Below are positions 1 to 9,871 of a DNA stretch of 64,000 nt, one piece after another. The notes beneath the pieces are model-generated. The model did no database searches, was not told the origin of the DNA, and saw nothing but the letters and a program-made list of their open reading frames with translations. How positions within the stretch are numbered: position 1 is the stretch's first letter; each line of letters begins with the position of its first letter. This DNA comes from Hevea brasiliensis (taxonomy: Eukaryota > Streptophyta > Magnoliopsida > Malpighiales > Euphorbiaceae), in NCBI RefSeq assembly GCF_030052815.1, contig NC_079501.1, positions 95,356,017 through 95,420,016 of the forward strand, read 5' to 3'. The position numbers and the translations under genes are program-made.

Positions 1-2605
1 GAAGATTTTCCTAATTATCTCTTTTAAATTCATCTTTGAACATTAAATTGAGTAGGAATTTATTGATCTATGTAAAGAAAATTGAAAAATGCTAAGTTAA
101 GGAAGCATAGAGAATTTCGGCAGCCATGAAATTTGGGTTGAAATGATGTATTTCATTTCAATTAATTATGTATTTAAGTTCAATTGAGTATGTATATATG
201 AATGGTACACTTTGATTTAATTAATTGTGCTAACTAGTAAAATTAGGGTTAATGGCAATTAGAAATTCGAGAAAAAATTAGGGATTTGGGGAATTGTTGT
301 CAATTGACCTAATTGAGGTCTAAAATGGTCAATTGGTATGAAATGGAGTGTGTTTGAATGGTTAGAATTGGGTTGAAATGGTGAATGTGGTGCTGCCTAA
401 TCTGGACAGCCTGACCATGGTCCACTTAAAGGACCAAAATTCAAATTCTATTGCTCCAATTAGTGTGAGGCCAATTAGAGATGAAAACTAAGACCCAAAG
501 CTACAATTTTTATGTAAAAACCATGCCTTGAAAATGACCATAAGCTAGTGTAAAATTAGATTAAATCCGGATTAGGCACCCTGCCCCTGTACAAAATTGA
601 CCATATAAACAGTACTTATTCAAAGGGTCATAACTTGGTGTCGAAAGGTCCAAATGACTTGATTTTTGTGGCATTAGAAAGCTATGACATAGTAAAACAA
701 CTTTTATGAAGAAACCAAACCCAAATTCTGACTAGAACCAAGTCAATTTGCCACCCAAAATTAGGTCCTTAAATCTGCCAGAACCCTAAATTGCCCAGAA
801 TTTCTGGGTTGTAACTAATCCGACCAGTTATGGTTAAATGGCCATAACTGGAGCTACAAAACTTCAAATGGAGTGATTTCAAAAAGAAATTAAACTATAC
901 ACAATAAAGAACAACTTTGATGATGGATATTTAGCCAAATTCCCACTATAAAAAGTCCAATGGAACAGTAAAAATGAGTGACCTAAAACTGAAAATTTAC
1001 AAATTCTCCTAGGAAACTTTGAATTTAGAGTGGCAATCAATGCCAACAAATTTGACACTCAAAATATGGTATATGAGTGCATTTAGGACTAACATACCTA
1101 TTAAAGGTGAAAAAGTCAACATTTTGACTTGAATAGTGCAATGAATAGTACCTCCATAAATAAAAATGTAAAGAACCCGAATTTATAAATCGTAGTGGGT
1201 AGAATAAGTCTGCAAAAATTTAATTGTTTAAATTTCTTATTAGAAATAATTTAAATGAGTACTGAAACACTTTAAATTGTGTGTTTCAGTAGAAAAAGAC
1301 ACTGGGAAGGACAAAGAGAAAGTGAGTCAAGGCTAAGAGGTGACTCATAAAAAGTTTGTGCACAACAGTTACTTCCTTTTGATTTTCACTTGAAATTTTG
1401 ATTGGATTGAAATGTGAAATAAATTTATGACCTTCTTTATATCCAAAACAATTTTGAATGACACAATTTGTATGCTATTAGTTTAAATCTTGGGAAATTA
1501 GTTTGAATGCAATTTGATGGATACTTAATGCTTGGAAAAGTTGCAAAATGGTTTGAAACCACAGCAATCATGAATATTGGATTGAATTCCTCACTAGCTT
1601 ATCTAGTGGGACGAATTGATTTTGAATTCCCTCTCTGACTGAAGTGTTGAGGTGTGTGCCAGTTGAGGACGAATAGGATGAGTAATCATATATTTTGCTA
1701 GCTAGCTATGTTATTCCTTATTAGCCGTTGACTATTGGGACGAATTGGACATTGGTATCATGGTTAAGCTGTGTGTGACTTGTTAAAATTATTATTTAGT
1801 GAATTATGAAATGAAATTTAATTTCTTTAAGAAATTTTATGTCTTTTAAAATTAAGCATGATTTTATGTATCCACACATCAAGTGGTTTACTTGTGATTT
1901 ATTTATTGTTTAAATTATCATTCTCTTAATATTGTGCACCACTGAGACAATGGCTCAGCGATGGCTTTTCATTGCTATCGCAGGTAGGGATACAGATAAA
2001 GCAACAGAGTAGGCTGCTTGCGGCTAGAAGTGACTGCACTTTTGGATTTTGCCGAGTATATAGATTATACCCCTTGTAAAATTTTTATTTTAATGTATAT
2101 GAACTGTATGTATGTACTGTAATTGGTCTTGAGCAGTTGTATAATAAAATTTGTAAATTATTTTGATTTGTAAAAAAAAATGTTGTAATATAAACCCCTT
2201 ATTTCAATTTATGAAATGCTCAGTTATGTTGAGGTTTGTTTTTATAAATTGCTTGGAATGATATTGAATTGAGTTTGAATTGTGTTGTTGAAATTGAGTT
2301 GATTTGAACTATATTGGAGTTTGGGTTTGAGATAAATATATTGGGAGTGCTTTTACAGGTTTTTGGAAGAACTGTTTCTCCAAATTATAGACGGCACTCT
2401 ACCGAAATTTTTACAAAAATTGCAGAGATTTTAAATTAATCAATAATTTTGATTTTGAGATAAATTCCAATTTGAGGATTTTAATAATTAAGAAATATGA
2501 CCTGCCATTTTAAATTAAAAGGAAAAGGGTTTAAAATCCCTTGTAGTGTATTTAATGGGTTAACTATAGGATTATGTTTTGCCTTACGAAGGGGTAAGTT
2601 ATGAC
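1..2605 (+). mobile_element. Gypsy-type LTR remnant, left edge outside the window
   Basis: No reading frame is present. The stretch reads like a long plant Ty3-gypsy LTR: moderately AT-rich, non-coding, and ending TATGACA at 2605. A second long LTR in this window (ending at 56182) also closes with TGACA. Shared style includes a stretch near 2360-2420 with a short run about 'aactgtttctcc' that resembles 'gagaaactctgcc' at 54970 in the other LTR. At 2606 the sequence changes abruptly to minus-strand copia gag, which is what an insertion boundary would give. The left end and any internal region lie outside the window, so whether this is a solo LTR is unknown. The orientation is inferred from the TGACA end. 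Confidence 0.5.
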
Positions 2606-3130
2606 ATCCTCTACCTTCAAAGTCTCCTTCCCAACTATTAGAGCTGTCACTAAGCTTTTATAAGATTGTGAGAAAGAAGTTAGAAGCAAGAGGGATTTAT
2701 CTTCAATCACCTACCTTCACACCAATACTAGCCAATTATGTAATTAATTTATTAAAAATATTAAGATGATCCCTAACATCAGTACCTTCATCCATTTTGA
2801 GTTGGTACAACTCCTTCTTCAAGTATAAATAATTTGTAAGCGATTTTAACAAGTACAAACTCTTCAATTTTTTCCATAAAACAACTGGCAAAATCTCCTC
2901 CAAAACATTATACTTCACATCAGGAGCTAACGTCAATCTAATCATATTCACTGTCCTTTATTGAAACTCCTCCTAATCATCATTTTTCATGGTCACCAGT
3001 TGCTTCTCATTCAATGCTTTAATTAATCTATGTTATACAAGGACATCCTTTGCGGTACTTTATCACAAACTAAAATTATTTTTTCCACCAAACAACTCCA
3101 CCTTAAATTCTGTGCTCACCATCTTTAACA
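2606..3130 (-). pseudogene. Decayed Ty1-copia gag (UBN2-type) fragment
   Basis: The minus strand encodes the N-terminal half of a copia Gag polyprotein, whose normal role is to build the virus-like particle. The best stretch is 2736-2951, with LWKKLKSLYLLKSLTNYLYL followed by LYQLKMDEGT and VRDHLNIFNKLI; these are hallmarks of the plant UBN2/Retrotran_gag_2 domain. Upstream, 3130-2960 holds a degraded start region with an EFKVELFGG-like motif and an ALNEKQ motif, broken by several stops. The frame ends at the LTR boundary at 2605, so the rest of the element was displaced or lost. It sits directly downstream of a PBS and LTR on the same strand. Confidence 0.7.
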
Positions 3131-3142
3131 TATCAAACCACA

Positions 3143-3154
3143 GCTCTGACACCA
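3143..3154 (-). other. Primer-binding site of the minus-strand copia relic
   Basis: Read on the minus strand this is TGGTGTCAGAGC. It differs by one base from TGGTATCAGAGC, the usual initiator tRNA-Met primer site of plant copia elements. It lies two bases inside the LTR edge, between LTR and gag, as expected. Confidence 0.7.
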
Positions 3155-3156
3155 AT

Positions 3157-3490
3157 TGTTGTGAAAATCACATTCACACAAAATTTTACGTGGTTTAGCG
3201 TAAACCTACTCCATCAACAAATCTATTATAAAGGAAAAATAATTATACAATCACTAATTATTTTTCTGATCCTTATAAGTCACTCAAACAAAACTCATGA
3301 AATTTGTTGCACCTCTTCACTTCGTTAGCTCTCTACAATATAATGGCTAATCAACTAATCATATATATATATAGGCAACTAAAACCTAGTCTTTTTTGAA
3401 ACTCTAATTATTAAATTTTGTAATTAAAATTCTACTATAAACTTCCTATTTTATTTAATTTTATAATTTAATTTGACTTGGAGTCTAACA
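3157..3490 (-). mobile_element. Copia 5' LTR (334 bp)
   Basis: On the plus strand it begins TGTTGTGAAAATC and ends GAGTCTAACA, so both ends carry TG..CA. It borders the PBS at 3143-3154, which makes it the 5' LTR of the minus-strand element whose gag lies at 2606-3130. The matching 3' LTR is not in the window. An (AT)n run lies near 3361-3373. Confidence 0.7.
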
Positions 3491-4249
3491 ATTTTTCAAT
3501 AAATTGCAAAATTTCAATCAAGAAATACATAAACAAAGTCTACAATTTCAATGAACATCCTTCAAAATTCTACAACACAAATTCAACAAATGAAAGACAT
3601 GTATAAAATTAACTGAGAACCATGAAGGAAGAAGAAAGGAAACTATTAAACCCACAACAGTAACACATCAGCAAGGGAGGAAGAAGGCTCATTGCAGCAG
3701 TGGAAAGGTAGGTGATCGCGAAAGTAGCAAGGGATGGTAGGTGGGTCACATTTAGGGCCAAAAAAAATTTATTAGGGCCCAATATAATACATCAATAAAA
3801 CATTCATTCAATACATCATTCATCCCTATTTAAAAGAATTATCAATAAGGTAACTGATTGTCTAGCTCAGCTTTATATTGGCTTGTTTCAACCCCATACA
3901 TATAATAGCTTCGATTTTGTACTCTGATGGCCTTGAGGCTTTGTAATGCAAATCTTCCTTTGGAGATGGAAAAAAATTCTTTATTTATATTTAATAGTTA
4001 TTCATTAATTTAATATAATATAATATAATATCTATAACAACTTTTTATTATTAAATTATTAATCTATCAATGACAATAAGAAAAAAAATTATTAATTTTT
4101 TAAAAGATCTCTTGATTAGACTCCATTTCTTTCATAGAAAATAATTTTTATATGAAAAATATTTTTATAAAAATTATTTTCTCAAATAATTTTTTTATAA
4201 AAATATTTTTATTATTTAATTATAATATTAAAATAATAGTATGCATTTA
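3491..4249. other. AT-rich spacer, no gene seen
   Basis: No frame or motif is convincing. 4140-4240 contains short runs of the type 'aaaaatatttttataaaa', reminiscent in reverse orientation of the dispersed AT-rich repeat found at 9600, 13750 and 31200. Confidence 0.5.
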
Positions 4250-4880
4250 TATCATAGGATTGAAGAGAAATATTCCATATGAGTAAGAGAAATATTCCTC
4301 AATAGGATTGAGGAATATTTCTAAAACTCTTATTTTAGTGTTATTCCTAAATTGAGTGGGATTCCTAATCAAATTAAAATTGAGGGAATTAACACTATAA
4401 ATAGGAGAATGATGAAAAAGATTATTTGGCTTTCAGCTCATAGAGTGAGACTGTCTCCATTGTAGAAAGAGGTTTTGCTAATTGCTGAGGATTTAGCTTT
4501 GCTCATCAATAAGGACACTTGCCCAGGCTTTGGAATGGATTCTTTCCATTGGTGAGAGGGCTCTTACCCATATAGTTGAAGGCACCCTTTGTGATGTAGT
4601 GTTGTAATAGTAAATATATTGGATTATATCTAGAGGAGACTGAGAGGGACTAACTAATATATTTACTATAAGCAGTTATGTAGTATGGGTTCTCCTGAGT
4701 GTAATTGGATTTATTAGTAGCATAGCTTTGAGCTTGTAATAATGATTTATTATTGTTGATAGTGAAAGATGGTATGTCCGTGGATGTAGCCGTATACTAA
4801 GAGGGTGAATCACGTAAATATTGGTATTTTGTGTATTTATTTTATTTCTTTACATTTTATATGCTTCCGCGGTACACAAC
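4250..4880 (+). mobile_element. Probable solo copia-type LTR with TATA box
   Basis: This non-coding stretch has the order expected of a plant copia LTR: an AT-rich U3, a TATA motif (ctataaatag, about 4394-4403), a GC-richer R/U5, and near 4790-4830 the words 'gtggatgtagcc' and 'gaatcacgtaaat'. The latter resembles the 'GTGGATGTAGCC...AACCACGTAAA' signature I recall from the U5 of many plant copia LTRs. No PBS or coding region follows, so it would be a solo LTR. The outer edges are approximate and no target duplication could be fixed. Confidence 0.45.
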
Positions 4881-5013
4881 GCTCTCTTAATTATATTAAA
4901 ATTGACACATTTATTTTGTTAATTTTTAAAATTCAATAATTTATACCATATTTTTACATTATACAAAAAAGAGAGAAATAGAAAGTATATTTTACATTAT
5001 ACAAAATGGGTCT

Positions 5014-5121
5014 AAGGTGTTTGTTGCTGTTATTGACACTAGTATAAGAGTGTTTCGATGAGCTTCTCTTGATAGAGTAATTTTTGATAGTATGGGCATA
5101 AATGGGCTAATCACTAAAGAC
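5014..5121 (+). pseudogene. Cytochrome P450 relic, I-helix part
   Basis: One frame reads through 5014-5121 with a single stop (TGA 5059-5061). It contains AVIDTS, which fits the P450 I-helix oxygen-binding motif (A/G)Gx(D/E)T(T/S) with the G changed. The stop falls where a Trp is often found after the I-helix. The stretch ends with NGLITKD, the loop before the K-helix. Compared with a normal P450, about a dozen residues after the I-helix seem deleted. The frame resumes at 9143 on the far side of the copia element with AEKMPYLN. No upstream exon is visible before 5014. Function is lost. Confidence 0.55.
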
Positions 5122-5346
5122 TGTTAGAAGAAAGAATACAAGTAATGAAGGAAAGGATTGTGTATTTTTGTCTGTGTATTATTTACAGAGATATTACATC
5201 TATTTATACATGAGAATATGAGCTAATTTAGACAAGAATAATAATTGCTATAATTATGCTATAAATCTCCTATAATCTTGCTAATTGCTGTAATTATGCT
5301 ACACAAATCTCCTATAATCATGCTAATTATTGTAATTATGCTAACA
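5122..5346 (-). repeat. 3' LTR of the copia element
   Basis: Plus-strand ends are TGTTAGAAG and GCTAACA. It matches 8917-9141 closely. It contains about two and a half imperfect copies of a roughly 43-base unit (ctcctataatc..gctaatt..tgtaattatgcta), which gives the LTR a direct-repeat structure. Confidence 0.92.
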
Positions 5347-5355
5347 CTCCCCCTC
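5347..5355 (-). other. Polypurine tract of the copia element
   Basis: On the minus strand the sequence reads TTTGAGGGGGAG immediately before the LTR start TGTTAGC. This is the normal plus-strand primer site for copia elements. Confidence 0.8.
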
Positions 5356-6065
5356 AAACTCAAGGTGGTAGCACATGTGTCAACTACCACCTTGAGTTTG
5401 CTTAAGAGATCCTGAAAGCGAGCGGGAGGATGCGTTTTGGTGAATATATCAGCGGTTTGGCTGACAGAGGAGACAGGAATCAAACATATGGTGCCATGAG
5501 CAACATGATGACGTACAAAATGACAATCAATTTCGATGTGTTTGGTACGCTCATGAAATACATGATTATGAGAAATCTGTATGGCACTTCTATTATCGCA
5601 ATGAAGCATTGTGGCAGAAGAATGAGTGACACCCAAATCAGTTAATAACCACCGTAACCAAAGTAATTCAGATGTAGCATCAGCAAGAGCACGATATTCA
5701 GATTCTATGCTAGAACGTGCAACAACAGTTTGCTTTTTGCTACGCCCAGAGATAAGAGAATTACCCAATAAGAAATAATAACCATTTGTAGAGTGACGAT
5801 CTGTCAGATCACCAGCCCAATCAGCATCAGAGTAGCCAGATAATACTAGGGAGGAGGTAGCGGAAAAGTGCAAACCATGAAAAAGAGTGCCTTTGATATA
5901 ACGAAGGATTAAATCTGCGAGAGAAATGAGTTGAGCGAGGAAGCGGACATAAAGCGGCTTACGGATGAACGACATATGAAATATCAGGTCGAGTAACTGT
6001 GAGATAAACAAGACTCCCGACAAGCTGTCTATATAAAGTAGGATCATCAAGAGGAGTGCCATCAA
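5353..6065 (-). pseudogene. Copia RNase H region
   Basis: This is the C-terminal Pol domain that removes RNA from RNA:DNA hybrids. Visible motifs in order: LRYIKGT, GYSDADWAGD (first catalytic Asp), GYYFLLG, SRSSIESEYRA-like VARSSIESEYRA (catalytic Glu), HCDNRSAI (catalytic Asp), KHIEIDCHFVR, and a C-terminal TADIFTK. The catalytic residues are all present. Upstream, at about 6000-6115, the link to reverse transcriptase is broken by frame changes: the usual [14 protein letters not shown] segment is readable only in another frame. Stop is right before the polypurine tract. Confidence 0.88.
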
Positions 6066-6113
6066 GAGGTGTAAGTTTGCAATTGAGCTCCAATGGGGTT
6101 GATCTTTGTTTTG

Positions 6114-7413
6114 CTATCGATGATGCTGCCGAGAAAGTAAGTCGGATGCATACTTGGCTTGAGATAGATAATAGCCATCAGAATTTTGAGAAACTTCAAG
6201 ACCCAAAAAATAACTGAGAGAACCCAGGTCTTTCATTTCAAAATGCTGATTGAGATAATGTTGTAACTCTAAAATACCAGATGAATCATCTCCTGTTATT
6301 ATCATATCATCAACATAAAGCAACAGAATAACAATACCACTGTCAGTTCAGTGAGTAAATAATGCAGAATCATGTGGACTAGAGAGAAAACCAAGTTGAG
6401 CAAGAGTGGAACTAAATTTGGCAAACCAGGCCCTGGGAGCTTGTTTTAATCCATATAAGGCTCGTCGAAGTTTGCAAACCTTATGAGGAGAATGATAACC
6501 AGGAGGAGGATGCATATAAACCTCTTCTGTTAAATCACCATGAAGAAAAGCATTTTTGACATCCATCTGAAAAAGTTTCCATTTACGAACTGCAGCAATA
6601 GCTAAGAGACTGCGAATAGATGTTAATCGGGCCACTGGAGCAAAAGTTTCTTCATAGTCGATACCATACTCTTGAGTGTACCCTTTAGCTACTAAGCGAG
6701 CTTTGTAGCATTCAATAGTTCCATCAGAATGGGTCTTGATTTTGTAAATCCATTTGCAACCAATAGGGGTCTTGTTTGGTGGAAGATCAACTAAATCCCA
6801 AGTAAGAGTTTTCTCTAAAGCCTGAAGTTTGTCAGTCATAGCTTGCTGCCAAAGAGGTTCAGTACTTGCCTCATGATAAGAACGAGGCTCATGAAGGGTT
6901 GCAATAGTAGAGTAACAGTGAAAATCAGAAAGATAATGAGGAGTTTCTCTTACACGGGTGGAACGACGAAGAGTAGTGCTAGGAGGAGATGCAAGCGCAA
7001 GTACTAGATCAACAACTGGTGCAGATTCAACAGGGGCAGGTGTAGTTGGGCTAATATTGAGCACATCACAATCACCTGGATCAGAACTTGGAAACAGCTC
7101 TTTGGAGGAGTCAGTGAAAAATAAAGAGTTAGTATTGACAGAGTGATGAAATTTGGAAAGAGAAGAGAACATAGTATTGTCCCAAAAAGTAACATGACGA
7201 GAGATGCGTAACTTATTAGAAATAGGATCCCAACAACAATACCCTTTGTGTTCAATGCCATAACCAAGAAAACAACATAAACGAGCATGGGGTTCTAATT
7301 TGGTATGTTCATGAGGTTGTAAAAGAACAAAAGAAACACATTCAAAAGGTTTAAGTATGGAATAGTCAGGAGGTTGTCCAATCAACTTTTCAAAAGGAGA
7401 TAAATTATGAAGA
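6114..7413 (-). pseudogene. Copia reverse transcriptase region
   Basis: The RT_copia (RVT_2) domain is readable: [60 protein letters not shown] and, after an in-frame stop near 6345, LLYVDDMIITGDD with the catalytic YVDD. The link region upstream (integrase C-terminal part, with CCFLGY and GYCCWDP) is in the same frame. The stop lies between LFTH and TDSGIVILLLYVDD, a few residues before the active site, so full-length enzyme cannot be made. Frame is lost again near 6114. Confidence 0.9.
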
Positions 7414-7414
7414 A

Positions 7415-7832
7415 CTAAGGTAGGAAGACGGTTAATAATATAAACAGCATGAAGAGCTGCTTCTCCCCAAAATTTTTCTGGACATGAGGCAGAAAGAAGA
7501 AGAGTACGTACAAAATAAAGAATATGGCGATGCTTGCATTCGGCTCGCCCATTCTATTGAGAGGTGTGAGGACAAGAACGTTGAACAACGGTGCCTTGTT
7601 GACTAAGAAACTGAAGTAAAGAAGAATCCCGATATTCCATAGCATTATCTGTTCGGAGAATTTTAATGTCACAAGAGAACTGAGTTTTAATCATTTTTGC
7701 AAATGTGATGTAAATTTGTGATAACTCAGATTGATGTTTAAAAAAATATATCCAAGTAAACCGAGAATAATCATCAATAAATATCACAAAATAACAAAAA
7801 CCATTCATTGAAGAAATAGGAGAAGGACCCAA
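7415..7832 (-). pseudogene. Copia integrase catalytic core
   Basis: The rve-type integrase core that joins cDNA to the host chromosome is visible: FIDDYSRFTWIYF (first Asp), RTDNAMEY (second Asp), then after an in-frame TAG (7558-7560) [12 protein letters not shown], where the third acidic residue (E of NGRAE) lies. The run PEKFWGEA and AVYIINRLP follows. The frame differs by one base from the protease frame just upstream: 'tgggtcc' near 7830 seems to have lost a G. Either break alone would disable the enzyme. Confidence 0.87.
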
Positions 7833-8584
7833 ATGTCAAAATAAATTAAACCAAAAGGAGTGTCTGAAGTAGTATTATTATGAGAAAAAGATAATGCAGG
7901 TTGTTTTGCAAGCTGACAATTTAAACAATTAAATGACTCAAACTTAGTAGATCCTAATAATCCACGAGAAATTAAAGGCTGAATTTTACTAGCAAAAGCA
8001 TGACCAAGACGAAGATGCCATTGGTGAATGGAGGAATTAGGGATTGTAGCTACAGACACAAATCTCTGAGGAAGATGTAAAGATGCAAGCTCAAATAATC
8101 GACCCACTCTACGACCCCCCCCAAGAATCTGTCCCGTTTGTGGATCCTGTACCTGGACACCATGGAGAGAAAAAATAACATTTAATCCTTTTTCACACAA
8201 CTGACTAACAAAAATAAGATTGAGTGCCAAATTAGGGATATAATAGGTGTCAGGGAGATGAAGATTTGAGGTAGGCACATGACCAGTATGTGTAATGTTC
8301 ATTTTAGTACCATTTGCAGTATGGATTGGTGGTAAGGAAGATACAGGTTTTGCAGAAGACAAGAATTTAAGATTAGTGGTCATATGATTACAACATGCAG
8401 AGTCAAAAAGCCAATAAGAATTACCCGGAGTGGCAGACATGGTAGCAGGAGAATTAGAAGAGATAACCTGTTTGAATAGTGCCTCAAGATCACTCATGGT
8501 GATGGCAGTAGAACCCTCAATAGCTGCAACAGCAGTGACAGAGGAAGATCCAAGCTTTGAGACATTCTTGAATTTAGAATGCCT
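7805..8584 (-). pseudogene. Copia protease and integrase zinc-finger region
   Basis: The protease site reads WLFDSACCNHMT. In copia proteases this is DS/TG, so the third residue is Ala instead of Gly, an unusual change at the active site. The gag-pre-integrase/HHCC part follows: HLRLGHAFASKI (two His) and FNCLNCQLAKQ (two Cys). Upstream, the frame is open to 8584, where a TAA (8585-8587) separates it from the gag C-terminus. Downstream it ends in the wrong frame at the one-base deletion near 7830. Confidence 0.87.
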
Positions 8585-8587
8585 TCC

Positions 8588-8800
8588 TTATGGTCTTGGA
8601 GGGCATGTGGGACAATGTGCAAGAATATGACTGTAATCATGACAATATCTGCATTCTATAGTAGGACAATATGCAAAAGCATGACCAATTTGATTACAAT
8701 TCTTACAGAGTTGATTGCCAGATTTCTGATGTGAGGATCGAGCAGTTGCAAGAGCAATTGCAATAGGTTTTGAAATATCAGATTTCTCTATTGATAACAA
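8588..8800 (-). pseudogene. Copia gag remnant, zinc-knuckle end only
   Basis: Two CCHC-like knuckles are seen: CKNCNQIGHAFAYC (C-x2-C-x4-H-x4-C) and CRYCHDYSHILAHC. These bind element RNA in the nucleocapsid. Only about 100 bases separate this from the PBS, so the main gag (UBN2) domain, normally over 200 residues, is missing through an internal deletion. A hydrophobic open stretch (8800-8881) is leader, not gag. Confidence 0.75.
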
Positions 8801-8904
8801 GATGAGGAAAAAAAAATGGTATAATAACAGGAATGAAAGAATGAACAAGAACAGGTTGTAGAGAGAGAAGAGAGACCCCAAAAACTAGAAATAAAAGCTT
8901 TACG

Positions 8905-8916
8905 GCTCTGATACCA
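8905..8916 (-). other. Primer-binding site of the copia element
   Basis: On the minus strand it is TGGTATCAGAGC, an exact match to the usual initiator tRNA-Met site of plant copia elements, and abuts the LTR. Confidence 0.88.
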
Positions 8917-9141
8917 TATTAGAAGAAAGAATACAAGTAATGAAGGAAAGGATTATGTATTTTTGTCTGTGTATTATTTACAGAGATATTACATCTATTT
9001 ATACATGAGAATATGAGCTAATTTAGACAAGAATAATAATTGCTATAATTATGCTATAAATCTCCTATAATCATTCTAATTACTGTAATTATGCTACACA
9101 AATCTCCTATAATCATACTAATTACTGTAATTATGCTAACA
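8917..9141 (-). repeat. 5' LTR of the copia element
   Basis: It pairs with 5122-5346. The plus-strand start is TATTAGAAG rather than TGTTAGAAG, so the terminal TG/CA is mutated at one end. It ends GCTAACA. Confidence 0.92.
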
Positions 9142-9142
9142 C

Positions 9143-9341
9143 GCAGAGAAAATGCCATATCTTAACGTTGTGGTCAAGGAAACTTTACGAATACATTCTT
9201 CGGCCCACTTCATTGCCACACGCAGCCATGGAGAAGACTGAGTTCAGCGGCTGCAAGATTCCAACCAATGCAAATGTAGACCTTTATATCGAGTGGATGA
9301 CAGAGGATCCAAATTTATGGAAAGACTCATGTGGGTTCTGA
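9143..9341 (+). pseudogene. Cytochrome P450 relic, K-helix part
   Basis: The first frame (9143-9224) reads AEKMPYLNVVVKETLRIH, with the P450 K-helix ExxR (E-T-L-R), then SAHFIATRS. A loss of about two bases near 9220 shifts the frame to 9228-9341: MEKTEFSGCKIPTNANVDL, then IEWMTEDPNLWKD, the region leading to the meander. It ends at TGA 9339-9341. The wording is closest, from memory, to the CYP77 family (AxVEFY.., ENPxxWxDP), but I cannot confirm this. The PERF and haem-binding Cys regions do not follow; 9342-9480 reads as unrelated sequence. This is the other half of the relic at 5014-5121. Confidence 0.65.
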
Positions 9342-9574
9342 TTCTAAAGGTTTTTGGAAGGGAATGGAGTTGGGGTGGAATTGAACTGGTGGTGTTCGCC
9401 TTTGCTAGTTGTGTTAGTGTCGCCGGTGGTCTCCTGAGGTGGTAGCGTTGTCGACTTGAGAAAAGGGAAAAGCTAACCGCTAGCAAAAATGGTGAAAGAA
9501 TAATTTACCCTTTTTAATATAATTTCAAATTATATATAAATTTATTATTTAATACTTTATTTATTTTATAAAAA

Positions 9575-9871
9575 AATATTTTTTATATTTTCAAGTGTTT
9601 GAGACGTTCAAGAAAACTGATAAATAGAAGATATTTTTCAGTTCAAAGAAAAAATTAAGTAATTTGTTAGAAAAATGACTTTCATTTTTTAGAAGTGAAA
9701 GTTGTTTTTTATTTTCTAAATTTTAATAATTTTATTAAAATGTGAACATACTTATATATACATGAAATAAACATATATTATTAATTTAACATTATAATCA
9801 AATAATAAAAAGTATTTTTATAAAAAATATTTTTTTTTAAATTATTTTTGGTAAAACAAATAAAACCTAAG
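9575..9871. repeat. Dispersed AT-rich MITE-like repeat, copy 1
   Basis: The core 'aattttaataattttattaaaatgtgaacata', then 'aacattataatcaaataataaaaa', 'tatttttataaaaaatattt' and the end 'ggtaaaacaaataaaacctaag' (in pieces) recurs at 13746-14017, 31120-31375 and 32826-33015. Ends are approximate. Confidence 0.55.

Larger units (their letters stand above)
5122..9141 (-). mobile_element. Ty1-copia retrotransposon with both LTRs, inactive
   Basis: This is a copia-superfamily element of 4.02 kb, oriented minus. Order on the minus strand: LTR (8917-9141), PBS (8905-8916), truncated gag with zinc knuckles, protease, integrase, reverse transcriptase, RNase H, polypurine tract (5347-5355), LTR (5122-5346). 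The LTRs differ at about 7 of 225 positions, counted by eye, so insertion is not recent. Coding lesions include loss of nearly all of gag, in-frame stops near 8585, 7558 and 6345, a one-base loss near 7830 and frameshifts around 6060-6115. It is therefore non-autonomous and dead. It sits inside the P450 relic, and no 5-bp target duplication is visible (aagac on the left, cgcag on the right). Confidence 0.93.

Noticed and set aside
9244..9486. 80-codon minus-strand frame
   Set aside because: It is the opposite strand of the P450 relic and has no family resemblance.
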